This document shows positions 24,436 to 33,244 of a stretch of 35,253 bases of DNA, piece by piece (position 1 is the stretch's first letter; each line of letters begins with the position of its first letter). The stretch comes from CAYRUP01 sp964578975 (GTDB taxonomy: Bacteria; Pseudomonadota; Gammaproteobacteria; DSM-16500): contig CAZOFA010000015.1 of NCBI GenBank assembly GCA_964578975.1, forward strand, positions 1 through 35,253, read 5' to 3'. The notes beneath the pieces were generated by a model. That model was not told where the DNA came from and ran no database searches. It worked only from the letters and a program-made list of their open reading frames with translations. The translations under genes and the position numbers were made by a program.

Positions 24436-25554
24436 ATGTTAATTGGCGTTCCGAAGGAAATTAAAAATCACGAATATCGTGTGGGCTTAGTGCCAGGCAG
24501 TGTACGAGAGTTGGTGGTGAATGGTCATCAAGTGATTGTGCAGAGTAAAGCCGGTGCGGGCATTGGTTTTGATGATCTTGCGTTTGAACAAGCAGGTGCG
24601 ACGATTGTGGATACCGCGCTTGAAGTGTATCAAATCGCTGACATGATTATTAAAGTCAAAGAACCGCAAGCAGACGAATGTAAAATGTTACACGAAGATC
24701 AAGTGTTATTTACTTATCTTCATTTAGCCCCTGATCCAGAACAAGCTCAGTTATTGCAAGCATCCGGTTGTGTTGCGATTGCTTATGAAACTGTCACTAA
24801 CAAAATGGGCGGATTACCCTTGCTCGCGCCCATGAGTGAAGTGGCCGGTCGAATGTCGATTCAAGCGGGTGCCACCAGCCTTGAAATCACCTATGGTGGC
24901 AGTGGTGTGTTACTCGGTGGTGTACCTGGTGTTTCAGCGGCAAAAGTGGTGGTATTAGGCGGTGGTGTGGCTGGAACAAATGCAGCACGCATGGCGGTCG
25001 GGGTGGGTGCTCAGGTGGTGGTGATTGATAAATCACTCGAACGTTTATATCAACTTGATTTACAATTTGGCTCTAAAATTAATACGGTTTATTCAACGGC
25101 AGATTCGATTGAAGAACATATTATCACTGCTGATCTCGTGATTGGTGCAGTGTTAGTTCCGGGTGCTTCAGCACCCAAGTTAGTGCGCAAAAGTATGTTA
25201 AGTCAAATGCGTCCGGGATCTGTGATTGTCGATGTGTCAGTAGATCAAGGAGGATGTTTTGAGACAACGCATGCAACCACACATCAAAATCCGACGTACA
25301 TTGTGGATGGTGTGGTGCATTATTGCGTGTCTAATATGCCGGGTGCCGTGCCGCGCACTTCGACGTTTGCGTTGAATAATGCAACATTACCGTTTGTATT
25401 AGCGTTGGCGAATTTAGGTTATCGACAAGCGATGCGACAAGATGTGCATTTGTTACATGGTTTAAATATTTGCAAAGGGCGCTTGACACATCAAGCCGTT
25501 GCGAATGCGTTACAGCAAGAATATACACCTGCTGAGGTGATGATAGAAATCTAA
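24436..25554 (+). CDS. ald: Alanine dehydrogenase
   Basis: The 372-residue NAD-dependent enzyme interconverts L-alanine and pyruvate plus ammonia. The N-terminal signature GVPKEIKNHEYRVGLVP, the catalytic His region (YLHLAPDPEQ) and the NAD fold VVLGGGVAGTNAARMAVG are present. MPGAVPRTST near the end is also typical. GGAG lies 10 nt before the ATG. It follows htpG closely, and the aminopeptidase follows, so the three may be co-transcribed. Alanine dehydrogenase, aminopeptidase and threonine catabolism (kbl-tdh, nearby) together suggest use of amino acids as carbon source. Confidence 0.96.
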   Translation: MLIGVPKEIKNHEYRVGLVPGSVRELVVNGHQVIVQSKAGAGIGFDDLAFEQAGATIVDTALEVYQIADMIIKVKEPQADECKMLHEDQVLFTYLHLAPDPEQAQLLQASGCVAIAYETVTNKMGGLPLLAPMSEVAGRMSIQAGATSLEITYGGSGVLLGGVPGVSAAKVVVLGGGVAGTNAARMAVGVGAQVVVIDKSLERLYQLDLQFGSKINTVYSTADSIEEHIITADLVIGAVLVPGASAPKLVRKSMLSQMRPGSVIVDVSVDQGGCFETTHATTHQNPTYIVDGVVHYCVSNMPGAVPRTSTFALNNATLPFVLALANLGYRQAMRQDVHLLHGLNICKGRLTHQAVANALQQEYTPAEVMIEI

Positions 25555-25597
25555 CCCCGTCATGACGAGGTTAAGAAATATAATAGGATATTTTCAT

Positions 25598-26983
25598 ATG
25601 CTAAATTGTTTCACGACACAAACAACCAAAAAAATAATCCCAATTTTATTTTTCACGCCCGACACATTTTCCAAATGGATTAAACAACAAAATTCATTTG
25701 TGACCAGTTGGATCAATAGCGTAGGGTATAACGCAGAGCTCGGTAATCACTGTCTCTTACCTGATGAAAAAGGAAACTTAAACAAAATTCTGTTTGTGCT
25801 CTTAGATAAAAAAAATTTTTGGTCAGTAGGAAATTTACCGATTATATTACCAGAAGGTCACTATCAATTTGATTTCAGTTTATTAGATCTCAAAAAAACA
25901 TCTGATTTTGCCATCGCGTGGGGATTAGGTGCGTATCAATTTACGTCTTATAAAAAACCGTTAAAAAATCCCGCAAAACTTGTGCTGACAAAAAAAGACG
26001 ATGCTGAGCAAATTCATAATTTAGTTGAATCCATTTATTTAGTGCGTGATTTAATTAACACACCCACCGATGACATGGGGCCGAGTGAGCTTGCAAATGC
26101 TGCAGTGCATTTAGCAAAATCGTTTGACGCGAAAATTAAACAAATCGTCGGACAAGATTTATTAAAACAAAATTTCCCCGCAATTCACACGGTCGGTCGC
26201 GCAAGTGATGATGAACCTCGTTTGCTTGATTTAACCTGGGGAAAGAAACAACATCCGAAAGTAACTTTAGTCGGAAAGGGTGTGTGTTTTGATACCGGCG
26301 GACTTGATCTCAAAAGTTCAGCCAACATGTTATTAATGAAAAAAGATATGGCGGGTGCTGCCCATGTTTTAGGATTAGCGCGCATGATTATGCAAGCAAA
26401 ATTGCCGATTCAATTGCGTGTATTAATTCCTGCTGTAGAAAATTCTATTTCAGGAAATGCCTATCGTCCTGGCGATATCATCAAAAGTCGCAAAGGCATT
26501 ACGATTGAAATTGGCAACACCGATGCAGAAGGGCGCGTGGTGCTCGCAGATGCGTTAGCTTTCGCTGTGAGCGAAAAACCTGATTTGATCATTGATATGA
26601 GCACACTCACCGGTGCGGCACGTGTGGCTGTTGGAACTGAAATCTCCGCGTTATTTGCAAACAACGATGAAGTGGCTCACAACATCATCCATCACGGCAA
26701 TCAAACACAAGATCCAATCTGGCGTTTACCGCTGTATGCACCTTATCGCGAAGCACTGAATAGTCCAATCGCGGATATCAATAATGCAACCATGGATAGT
26801 TATGCCGGTGCAATTACCGCCGCGTTATTTTTAAAAGAATTTGTTCCCGATGAAATTCCTTGGGTTCATTTTGATATGATGGCGTGGAATTTAAAATCTC
26901 GTCCTGGTCGTCCGCAAGGTGGTGAAGCGATGGCATTACGTGCTTTGTTCGGATATCTTTTTGAGCGCTTTAGGGTTGATTAA
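25598..26983 (+). CDS. M17 family leucyl aminopeptidase
   Basis: From the ATG at 25598 the product has 461 residues. This start has AGGA 9 nt upstream; an in-frame ATG at 25562 lacks a site and is rejected. The C-terminal catalytic domain has all M17 metal-site segments: VGKGVCFDTGGLDLK, MKKDMAGAAHVLG and the signature NTDAEGR. The N-terminal domain is divergent, as usual. It removes N-terminal residues from peptides in the cytosol using two metal ions. It is more like the shorter PepB/PepA paralogues than the classical ~500-aa PepA. It lies 43 nt after ald. Confidence 0.93.
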   Translation: MLNCFTTQTTKKIIPILFFTPDTFSKWIKQQNSFVTSWINSVGYNAELGNHCLLPDEKGNLNKILFVLLDKKNFWSVGNLPIILPEGHYQFDFSLLDLKKTSDFAIAWGLGAYQFTSYKKPLKNPAKLVLTKKDDAEQIHNLVESIYLVRDLINTPTDDMGPSELANAAVHLAKSFDAKIKQIVGQDLLKQNFPAIHTVGRASDDEPRLLDLTWGKKQHPKVTLVGKGVCFDTGGLDLKSSANMLLMKKDMAGAAHVLGLARMIMQAKLPIQLRVLIPAVENSISGNAYRPGDIIKSRKGITIEIGNTDAEGRVVLADALAFAVSEKPDLIIDMSTLTGAARVAVGTEISALFANNDEVAHNIIHHGNQTQDPIWRLPLYAPYREALNSPIADINNATMDSYAGAITAALFLKEFVPDEIPWVHFDMMAWNLKSRPGRPQGGEAMALRALFGYLFERFRVD

Positions 26984-26990
26984 TAAAAAC

Positions 26991-27617
26991 ATGTTAGAAC
27001 AAACCTCAGAAACACACGGCACGATTTCATCCATGGTTCAATTAAAAGATGGTACGTTAATTTATTTGCTCAGTGATGATGACACCATTAAATTAACTGC
27101 TTATTGTCTTACGAGAAAAACAAAATTAAATGAATTGTCATTTCCACGACATGAAGAAGACTTGAATTATTTAGAACGATTACAATTAACTGAGGATGGT
27201 AATCAGATAGAATTATATTTTCCAAAGCTTGGGATAAGTAAATATGGCTGCTTGTTTCGTGATTATGACAGCAGTCAAAATGGATATATGGTCATGACTT
27301 TTTCGTTTGATTCTTCATTTCATCAAACGGCAGTACCCAAAAAAGTATTAAGCAATGACTTGATTAAATCGGAAGATGTTCCAGGTTTGACTGATGCGCG
27401 AATTGAATTTCATAAAAAAATTAATCAACTGAAAAAAGATTTTAAACTTCCAGATCTTTTAGGTGATTGCAAAAATATGATTGAAACTGCAAATAGTTAC
27501 ATTCTTTCATTCATGGGTTGTCATGAAATCTACTTGCTGAATAAAAATGATTTTGGCTTTACTGTTGTCGATCCAGAATATCAAGCTTGCTGCCCGCAAA
27601 TTGCTGTAGTAATCTGA
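26991..27617 (+). CDS. Hypothetical protein, 208 aa
   Basis: From the ATG at 26991 the product begins MLEQTSETHGTISSMVQLKDG. The frame is open back to 26919, but that would overlap the aminopeptidase by 65 nt and adds no sensible sequence. No strong ribosome site is seen; it may rely on coupling to the aminopeptidase, whose stop is 7 nt upstream. The first ~130 residues look beta-rich, with repeated short segments resembling WD or propeller-like strands (DGTLIYLLSDDDTIKLTAYC). A helical part follows and the end is Cys-rich (QACCPQIAVVI). No family is recognised, and there is no signal peptide or membrane segment. Confidence 0.6.
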   Translation: MLEQTSETHGTISSMVQLKDGTLIYLLSDDDTIKLTAYCLTRKTKLNELSFPRHEEDLNYLERLQLTEDGNQIELYFPKLGISKYGCLFRDYDSSQNGYMVMTFSFDSSFHQTAVPKKVLSNDLIKSEDVPGLTDARIEFHKKINQLKKDFKLPDLLGDCKNMIETANSYILSFMGCHEIYLLNKNDFGFTVVDPEYQACCPQIAVVI

Positions 27618-27652
27618 ATATCATCTTGAGATAGGTGTAAGGTATCATCCAC

Positions 27653-28372
27653 ATGGATTTATATATCGATATCGGATTAAGCTTAATTACATTGACTCTT
27701 CTCGAAGTCATTCTTGGTATTGATAACCTGGTTTTTTTAGCCATCATCACGCAAAAATTACCGCTATCCCAACAAAAAAAGGCACGGCGCATTGGGTTGA
27801 CCTTGGCTTGGGTGACACGATTAATGCTATTAGCCTCTGCTGTTTGGATTACAAAATTAACTTATCCTATTGTTAATATTTATACGCTGCATTTTTCATG
27901 GCGTGATTTGTTTTTAGTGTGTGGCGGATTGTTTTTGTTGATTAAGTCAACCGAAGAAATTCACAATGAATTTGAACCGCCCGCAAAAAATATTTCAGTT
28001 TTTAAAGCGAGCCAATTTGGTTTAGTCGTGGTGCAGATCGCAATTTTAGATATTATTTTTTCGATCGACAGTGTATTAACGGCAATTGGTTTGACGCAAC
28101 GCTTTTGGTTAATGGCGCTCGCAATATCCATCGCCATTTTAGCGATGATATTTGCCAGCGAACCGCTCAGTCGTTTCATTGCGCGTCACCCAAGTGTCAA
28201 AATGTTGGGATTAAGTTTTTTAATTTTAATCGGCATGGTGCTGATCGCCGATGGATTTGAATTTCATATTCCACGCGGCTACATCTATTTTGCCATGGGA
28301 TTTTCACTCTTTATCGAATCGTTAAATATCATCCGACGCAAGAAAAGAAAAAAATTCAGTCCCAATTCATAA
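27653..28372 (+). CDS. TerC family integral membrane protein
   Basis: The 239-residue protein has about seven transmembrane segments. The two TerC hallmark acidic motifs inside membrane helices are present: LEVILGIDNLVFLA (~17-30) and DIIFSIDSVLTAIG (~136-149). Related YgdQ-type proteins and TerC are proposed metal-ion (Mn/Ca) exporters that help metalate secreted enzymes. The substrate here is unknown. The C-terminus is strongly basic. Its last 17 nt overlap the convergent tdh gene, so both transcripts run into each other. Confidence 0.92.
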   Translation: MDLYIDIGLSLITLTLLEVILGIDNLVFLAIITQKLPLSQQKKARRIGLTLAWVTRLMLLASAVWITKLTYPIVNIYTLHFSWRDLFLVCGGLFLLIKSTEEIHNEFEPPAKNISVFKASQFGLVVVQIAILDIIFSIDSVLTAIGLTQRFWLMALAISIAILAMIFASEPLSRFIARHPSVKMLGLSFLILIGMVLIADGFEFHIPRGYIYFAMGFSLFIESLNIIRRKKRKKFSPNS

Positions 28373-29381
28373 TCACTTTGCCACTTTGACCAGTTAACAG
28401 GGTGTCAAATGCTTGGCTGTAGTCAGTGTAATGAAATTCATGCGTGATCACTGGGGAAATATCAAGACCGCTTTGCAACATGCAAACCATTTTGTACCAC
28501 GTATCAAACATTTCGCGGCCATAAATCCCTTTCACTTGCAAACCTTTCATGATGATATTATTCCAATCAATGCGCGTTTCCTCGGGCAAAAAACCCAGCA
28601 GCGCTACTTTGCCGGCATGATTCATGTGAACTAACATGTCTCTAAATGCTTTATCATTACCAGACATTTCAAGTCCCACATCAAATCCTTCGCGCATGTC
28701 GAGCTGGTTCATCGCTTCTTTCAATGTGGTTTTTTGTGGATTGAGTGCAAGTGTGACACCCATTTTTTTAGCCAGTGCTAAACGATATTCATTCACATCG
28801 GAAATCACGATATAACGCGCACCAACATGGCGTGCAACAGCAATTGCCATAATGCCGACAGGGCCGGCGCCAGTTATCAAAACATCTTCACCCACGACAT
28901 TAAAAGCAAGAGCCGTATGCGTGGCATTACCAAATGGATCTAAAATTGCGGCTAAATTATCGGGAATAGAAGGTGGAATAGGGTAAGCGTTGACGGCTGG
29001 AATCGCGATATATTCTGCAAAACAACCATTGCGTGTGACGCCGACGCTTTCATTTTTGCGACACACATGACGTCGACCTGCGCGACAATTACGACAAAAT
29101 CCGCAAGCGATATGTCCTTCACCGGACACACGATCACCGATTTTAAACCCTTTGATATCTTGTCCAATTTCAACAATTTCACCGACAAATTCATGTCCAA
29201 TGGTTAATGGCACAGGAATATGTTTTTGTGCCCATTCATCCCAAGTAAAAATATGAATATCAGTGCCACAAATTGCAGTTTTCTTCACTTTAATTAAAAC
29301 ATCGTTGTGTCCAACAACAGGTGTTGCAACATCTGTTAACCAAATTCCGCGCTCCGGTTTTAATTTCACTAATGCTTTCAT
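28356..29381 (-). CDS. tdh: L-threonine 3-dehydrogenase
   Basis: The 341-residue zinc-dependent medium-chain dehydrogenase matches E. coli Tdh in length. The catalytic zinc Cys is in AICGTDIHI and the zinc-associated GHEFVGEI is present. The structural zinc cluster is CGFCRNCRAGRRHVC and the NAD motif is GAGPVGIMA. It oxidises threonine to 2-amino-3-oxobutyrate, which Kbl cleaves. It starts 2 nt after the kbl stop with its AGGAG inside the end of kbl, so translation is coupled. Confidence 0.97.
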   Translation of the reverse strand: MKALVKLKPERGIWLTDVATPVVGHNDVLIKVKKTAICGTDIHIFTWDEWAQKHIPVPLTIGHEFVGEIVEIGQDIKGFKIGDRVSGEGHIACGFCRNCRAGRRHVCRKNESVGVTRNGCFAEYIAIPAVNAYPIPPSIPDNLAAILDPFGNATHTALAFNVVGEDVLITGAGPVGIMAIAVARHVGARYIVISDVNEYRLALAKKMGVTLALNPQKTTLKEAMNQLDMREGFDVGLEMSGNDKAFRDMLVHMNHAGKVALLGFLPEETRIDWNNIIMKGLQVKGIYGREMFDTWYKMVCMLQSGLDISPVITHEFHYTDYSQAFDTLLTGQSGKVIMNWD

Positions 29382-29383
29382 GA

Positions 29384-30571
29384 TTAAATCACTCCTAATT
29401 TGTGACCGATTTTAGCGAACGCATTAATCGCTTTATCTAAATGTGTTTGCTCGTGTGCGGCTGACATTTGTGTGCGAATGCGTGCTTGACCCTGAGGCAC
29501 AACGGGATAGGAAAATCCAACGACATAAATTCCTTCTGCTAATAAATCATCTGCCATTCTTTTTGCGAGTTTCGCATCACCTAACATCACCGGAATAATG
29601 GGATGAACGCCTGGCACGAGTTTAAAACCTAATTGCACCATGTTTTTGCGGAAGTAAGCGCTGTTTTCGCGTAATTTATTTAATAAATCGTGACTGGATT
29701 CCAATAAATTGAGCACAGCAATTGACGTCGCTGCAATCACGGGTGCGAGCGAATTGGAAAACAAATACGGTCTTGAACGTTCACGCAACCATTCAATCAC
29801 TTCTTTTTTACCGCTGGTATATCCGCCAGAGGCGCCACCTAACGCTTTGCCTAATGTCCCAGTGATAATATCAATTCGATCCATCACATGATGATATTCA
29901 TGCGTGCCACGTCCATTTTCGCCCATAAAACCGACTGCATGGGAGTCATCGACCATCACCATTGCATCATATTTTTCGGCTAAATCACAAATCGCTGGTA
30001 AATTTGCAATAATGCCATCCATGGAAAAAACACCATCGGTTGCAATTAAACGATAACGACATTCCATGGATTTTTTTAATTGTTCTTCAAGATCAGCCAT
30101 ATCATTATTGTTGTAACGAAAACGCTGCGCTTTACACAGACGAATGCCATCAATGATGCTGGCATGATTGAGTGCGTCACTGATAATGGCATCCTCAGGA
30201 CCGAGCAACGTTTCAAATAAGCCACCATTCGCGTCAAAACAAGATGAATAAAGAATCGTATCTTGCATCCCTAAAAATTGACTTAAGTGTTTTTCTAATT
30301 CTTTATGGATAGATTGCGTTCCACAAATAAAACGCACTGATGACATGCCATAACCATTTTTATCCAGCGATTCTTTTGCAGCTTCGATGAGTGCCGGATG
30401 ATTTGAGAGGCCTAAATAATTATTGGCGCAGAGATTAATAACATCAGAGCCGTCTGCGGTGATAATTTCTGCTTGCTGTGGCGATACAATGATGCGTTCG
30501 CCTTTATATAGTCCGGTATTTTTTAAGTTTTCAATTTCATGAGCGAGATAATTTAAAAATTTTTTTGACAT
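29384..30571 (-). CDS. kbl: Glycine C-acetyltransferase (2-amino-3-ketobutyrate CoA ligase)
   Basis: The 395-residue PLP enzyme of the alpha-oxoamine synthase family has its cofactor Lys in TGTLGKALGGASGGY and the conserved VDDSHAVGFMG. It converts 2-amino-3-oxobutyrate and CoA to glycine and acetyl-CoA. It is the first gene of the two-gene threonine degradation operon, with AAGGG before its ATG and a good promoter in the 69-nt spacer upstream. Confidence 0.97.
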   Translation of the reverse strand: MSKKFLNYLAHEIENLKNTGLYKGERIIVSPQQAEIITADGSDVINLCANNYLGLSNHPALIEAAKESLDKNGYGMSSVRFICGTQSIHKELEKHLSQFLGMQDTILYSSCFDANGGLFETLLGPEDAIISDALNHASIIDGIRLCKAQRFRYNNNDMADLEEQLKKSMECRYRLIATDGVFSMDGIIANLPAICDLAEKYDAMVMVDDSHAVGFMGENGRGTHEYHHVMDRIDIITGTLGKALGGASGGYTSGKKEVIEWLRERSRPYLFSNSLAPVIAATSIAVLNLLESSHDLLNKLRENSAYFRKNMVQLGFKLVPGVHPIIPVMLGDAKLAKRMADDLLAEGIYVVGFSYPVVPQGQARIRTQMSAAHEQTHLDKAINAFAKIGHKLGVI

Positions 30572-30604
30572 GCAGAAACCCTTTTCTTAGTAGAATTGGG
30601 CGTG

Positions 30605-30634
30605 ATTATGGATGAGAGCAGGGTTTGTTGTAAA
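30605..30634 (-). promoter_or_regulatory. Putative promoter of kbl-tdh
   Basis: On the minus strand TTTACA (30629-30634) and CATAAT (30605-30610), each one base from consensus, are 18 nt apart. They lie just before kbl and just after the stop of the upstream orphan gene. Confidence 0.5.
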
Positions 30635-30640
30635 CAGCCG

Positions 30641-30934
30641 CTATTTATTTTTGAACGATTTAACTTTTGCAGCTTTTGTTTGCAATTTTTCTGGATGTAG
30701 GTAACACTCGACGACTAATTCTTTGAGCTTAGTATCCCCAGGATTATTTTTGAGAACACCTTTCATATTTAACATGAGATTTTGCACAAAATCGGGTATT
30801 TGCTTAGCATTTATATCAATGATATGAGCTTCATTTAGTTTATTAACAACTCTTTCAAGTTTCGCCCGATAAGGAGACTTGACCTTTAAGTCGTCAAGCG
30901 CATCGGTTAATCGTTGTTTTAAAGGGATTGCCAT
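30641..30934 (-). CDS. Hypothetical small basic protein, 97 aa
   Basis: From the ATG at 30934 (MAIPLKQRLTDAL) the product has 97 residues. In-frame GTG codons upstream overlap the AAGGTGGTGG ribosome site and are less likely starts. It is predicted mostly helical, amphipathic, and ends in a Lys-rich tail (TKAAKVKSFKNK). There is no signal peptide, cysteine motif or recognised domain. It is divergent from sdhE, and its ribosome-binding region resembles those of two other orphan genes in the window. Its function is unknown. Confidence 0.6.
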   Translation of the reverse strand: MAIPLKQRLTDALDDLKVKSPYRAKLERVVNKLNEAHIIDINAKQIPDFVQNLMLNMKGVLKNNPGDTKLKELVVECYLHPEKLQTKAAKVKSFKNK

Positions 30935-31001
30935 AATGCCCACCACCTTTCATTTTGTCTTACCATCCTTGGTAGGCCTCAAATAAGTTTTTTTAGCATA
31001 C

Positions 31002-31029
31002 TTCACAGATTATCCATTATCAATATAAT
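31002..31029 (+). promoter_or_regulatory. Putative promoter of sdhE-ygfX
   Basis: TTCACA (31002-31007) and a perfect TATAAT (31024-31029) are 16 nt apart, about 40 nt before the TTG start of sdhE. Confidence 0.55.
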
Positions 31030-31069
31030 ACACCATTAATCTGATTAAAATCTTAAGAGGTCTTATTTT

Positions 31070-31330
31070 TTGAACACACTTATCCCCCCACAATTACGCT
31101 GGGCGTGTCGGCGCGGAATGTTGGAACTTGATGTTTTATTAGGGAATTTTTTGAATGAAGCATTTTTAGGGCTTGATCCTACCGCGCAAAAAATATTTGT
31201 AAATTTATTAGACTGCCAGGATCAAGACTTGTTTATGTGGTTGACGGGGAAAGAAATACCCGCTGATCCTGATTTATTAGTGATGGTTAATCAAATTCGC
31301 CAACATGCAAAAATTCGCCAGCACACTTAA
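31070..31330 (+). CDS. sdhE: FAD assembly factor SdhE
   Basis: The 86-residue protein has the family motif RRGMLELD near the N-terminus and the helical WLTGKEIP segment. SdhE (YgfY/CptB) promotes covalent flavin attachment to succinate dehydrogenase SdhA. The start is TTG at 31070 with AAGAGG 9 nt upstream. No in-frame ATG exists before the conserved motif. It overlaps the next gene, ygfX, by 26 nt, which is the normal pairing. Confidence 0.92.
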   Translation: MNTLIPPQLRWACRRGMLELDVLLGNFLNEAFLGLDPTAQKIFVNLLDCQDQDLFMWLTGKEIPADPDLLVMVNQIRQHAKIRQHT

Positions 31331-31691
31331 ATTTTCTAAGCAATTTCTATTGCTGAATCTCAGCCTGCTGTTGGGCAGTATGGCGATCATTTTTTATTTA
31401 TCATTCGGAATAATTTTAAAGGGATTATTGCTGATTTTCGTGCTGATTTATGGCTTTTTTATTTTGCGTCAGTCGCAGCCATGGCACACGATTCGCCACG
31501 ATAACAGTGGTTGGTGGCTGGATGAATTTAATATTGACATACTCGGTGAAAGTACTGTGACAGCTCATGTGACGATTTTACGTTTTGTGATTTCCCCCGG
31601 TCGTCGCAAGCAAACTTGCATCATCTTCAAGGATGCTATGACGGGTGACCAATATCGTCAGTTCGTTGTTCGTTTGAGAAAATTTCAATAG
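31305..31691 (+). CDS. ygfX: YgfX (CptA)-like inner-membrane protein
   Basis: The 128-residue protein has two adjacent N-terminal membrane helices (~15-32 and ~35-52). A small cytosolic domain follows with the typical GWWLDEFNIDIL, LRFVISPGRRKQTCIIFKDAM and a closing RLRKF. In enterobacteria YgfX pairs with SdhE and has been linked to a toxin-like action on FtsZ/MreB. Whether that applies here is unknown. Identity rests on position and general pattern. Confidence 0.78.
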   Translation: MQKFASTLKFSKQFLLLNLSLLLGSMAIIFYLSFGIILKGLLLIFVLIYGFFILRQSQPWHTIRHDNSGWWLDEFNIDILGESTVTAHVTILRFVISPGRRKQTCIIFKDAMTGDQYRQFVVRLRKFQ

Positions 31692-31777
31692 ATCATATAG
31701 TAATCAAGCTATTAAAAGTGTAAATTTTAGACTATACTACTATTAAATGCGAAAAATTATACGAGGGGTGGTGTGTT

Positions 31778-33106
31778 ATGTCAGTCACTAGAAAAGATAT
31801 CGAGCAATTGAAGCGGGATCTTGAATGTCTACAAAAAGAATATGAGGATAGACATGCTGCAAAAACATTCATGATCGGTGCTATATTTGACTCCTCTCCC
31901 GAATATGTTGTGCGGCTTCAAGGTTATATCAGCCAATGTCTTGGCGCGCTTAGAGAAGAAAAATTCGATGACGCATCAAAAGAGATACATCAAATCTTTG
32001 AAAATCTAGATCAGCAATTTACTCAGAGAGCAACAAAAACAAAAAAGAGTGATGTCCCAACTTTCATTACTGAGAAATTAAATAAAGAACTTGAAGACCA
32101 TATTTTTTTTCGAGGAATTGGGACTATATTGGGAAAGCTCCCGCAGAGATTACAGACTGCACATGCTGAAAATTTTAAAACCCTTATAATGTGGCCGCTC
32201 AATGAAATAATGGCTCACCGTACGGCTCTCAACGAAAAACAAAAAAAAGATAAAGTTCCAGATCCAGTAACACAAGGAAAATTAGATGTTCTTGAGCAAG
32301 CTCAATTGTATTTTGAAGCGGGAGAAAAATTGAGAAACCAAAAGATCCCCCCAGAACAATTTTTCCTTGCTAAAAATAATTTAGAAGTCTGTATGAGAAA
32401 AAATTTGATTTATTATACAGCCAGTATAAAAATGATGAGTGAGACAGAAAAGTTAGTTACGCAAGTATTGGAAGTCAATGCAGGTCTTTGTCCAGTTTTA
32501 CCTACTCCACCTTCACTGAGTCAGGAAATTAAATCTTCAGATGAGCAGGTATATCCATTTAAAACACCTAAAGATAATATCTTAGCCGTCCAAACAATTA
32601 GGAGAGACTTAAGGTCTAACGTAACTCAATTATCCAACCGATCTCAATACGATGCTCACGACCGCGCGCAAGCAATGTTAACCAACCTTGCAATAAATAT
32701 TCTTAGCAATACAAAAGCTGGTCTTTCTCAAGAAAAATTAAACCAGTTAAAAGAAATGCATCGACAGTATCGCGATGCTTATGCTGTGCATTTTAAAATT
32801 GGTGGCAAAGAAATTGAAATTAGTCGTACTGCTAAATGCATAGGAGAGTTAATACCTTTATTAACTAGTTCTTTGGCATATTGGCAGGGGAAAGAAAAAG
32901 AGAAACGTGTACCGCCTGCGGCGATTCACTCTGAGGCACCACAAGTTTCAACCCAAACAACACAAGTATCATCTTCTAGCCCTCAGGTTTCTCCATCATC
33001 GCAAGGAAAATTCAGCAAATCTGCAGCGACTTCCGCAGGACAACTGACACAAACAGAAGCAGAGATTCCAGCAGCAAAGATTCATATAAATCGATCTCCG
33101 AGCTGA
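31778..33106 (+). CDS. Hypothetical protein, 442 aa, helical with low-complexity tail; candidate effector
   Basis: No family is recognised. The first ~370 residues are predicted almost wholly helical, with coiled-coil-like stretches (DIEQLKRDLECLQKEYEDR at the N-terminus; EKLNQLKEMHRQYRDAY later). A tail of ~60 residues is rich in Ser, Gln, Thr and Pro (SSSSPQVSPSSQ). There is no signal peptide or membrane segment. Large soluble helical orphans with a disordered tail are common among type IV effectors in Legionellales, but this is only a resemblance. The ribosome region GAGGGGTGGTGTGTT is very strong. It sits between ygfX and lepA, genes normally unrelated to it, suggesting lineage-specific insertion. 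Confidence 0.72.
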   Translation: MSVTRKDIEQLKRDLECLQKEYEDRHAAKTFMIGAIFDSSPEYVVRLQGYISQCLGALREEKFDDASKEIHQIFENLDQQFTQRATKTKKSDVPTFITEKLNKELEDHIFFRGIGTILGKLPQRLQTAHAENFKTLIMWPLNEIMAHRTALNEKQKKDKVPDPVTQGKLDVLEQAQLYFEAGEKLRNQKIPPEQFFLAKNNLEVCMRKNLIYYTASIKMMSETEKLVTQVLEVNAGLCPVLPTPPSLSQEIKSSDEQVYPFKTPKDNILAVQTIRRDLRSNVTQLSNRSQYDAHDRAQAMLTNLAINILSNTKAGLSQEKLNQLKEMHRQYRDAYAVHFKIGGKEIEISRTAKCIGELIPLLTSSLAYWQGKEKEKRVPPAAIHSEAPQVSTQTTQVSSSSPQVSPSSQGKFSKSAATSAGQLTQTEAEIPAAKIHINRSPS

Positions 33107-33183
33107 TCTGAATCAGATTTCCGGGAGCAGAAATTTAATTATTCTGAGGAGTGGTTTGATTTATATTTAAAGGTGTAATTTAA

Positions 33184-33213
33184 TTGTATTAACCCCTCAA
33201 AATACGTTACTAT
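33184..33213 (+). promoter_or_regulatory. Putative promoter of lepA-lepB
   Basis: TTGTAT (33184-33189) and TACTAT (33208-33213) are 18 nt apart, about 30 nt before the lepA start. Confidence 0.35.
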
Positions 33214-33244
33214 TTCCGGCTCTTTGAAGCTATTTGGACACAGA

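Noticed and set aside
25562..25597. Earlier ATG for the leucyl aminopeptidase
   Set aside because: It has no ribosome site and lies 8 nt after ald within a small palindrome; AGGA precedes the ATG at 25598.
26919..26990. Longer form of the 208-aa orphan overlapping the aminopeptidase
   Set aside because: It would overlap a conserved gene by 65 nt; the ATG at 26991 lies just after the stop of that gene.
33107..33125. ATCTGA-A-TCAGAT as terminator of the 442-aa gene
   Set aside because: The stem has only a 1-nt centre, so it cannot form a stable hairpin, and no T-run follows.
33224..33244. TTG start for LepA
   Set aside because: The ATG at 33245 reproduces the conserved LepA N-terminus; the extra seven residues are not family sequence.
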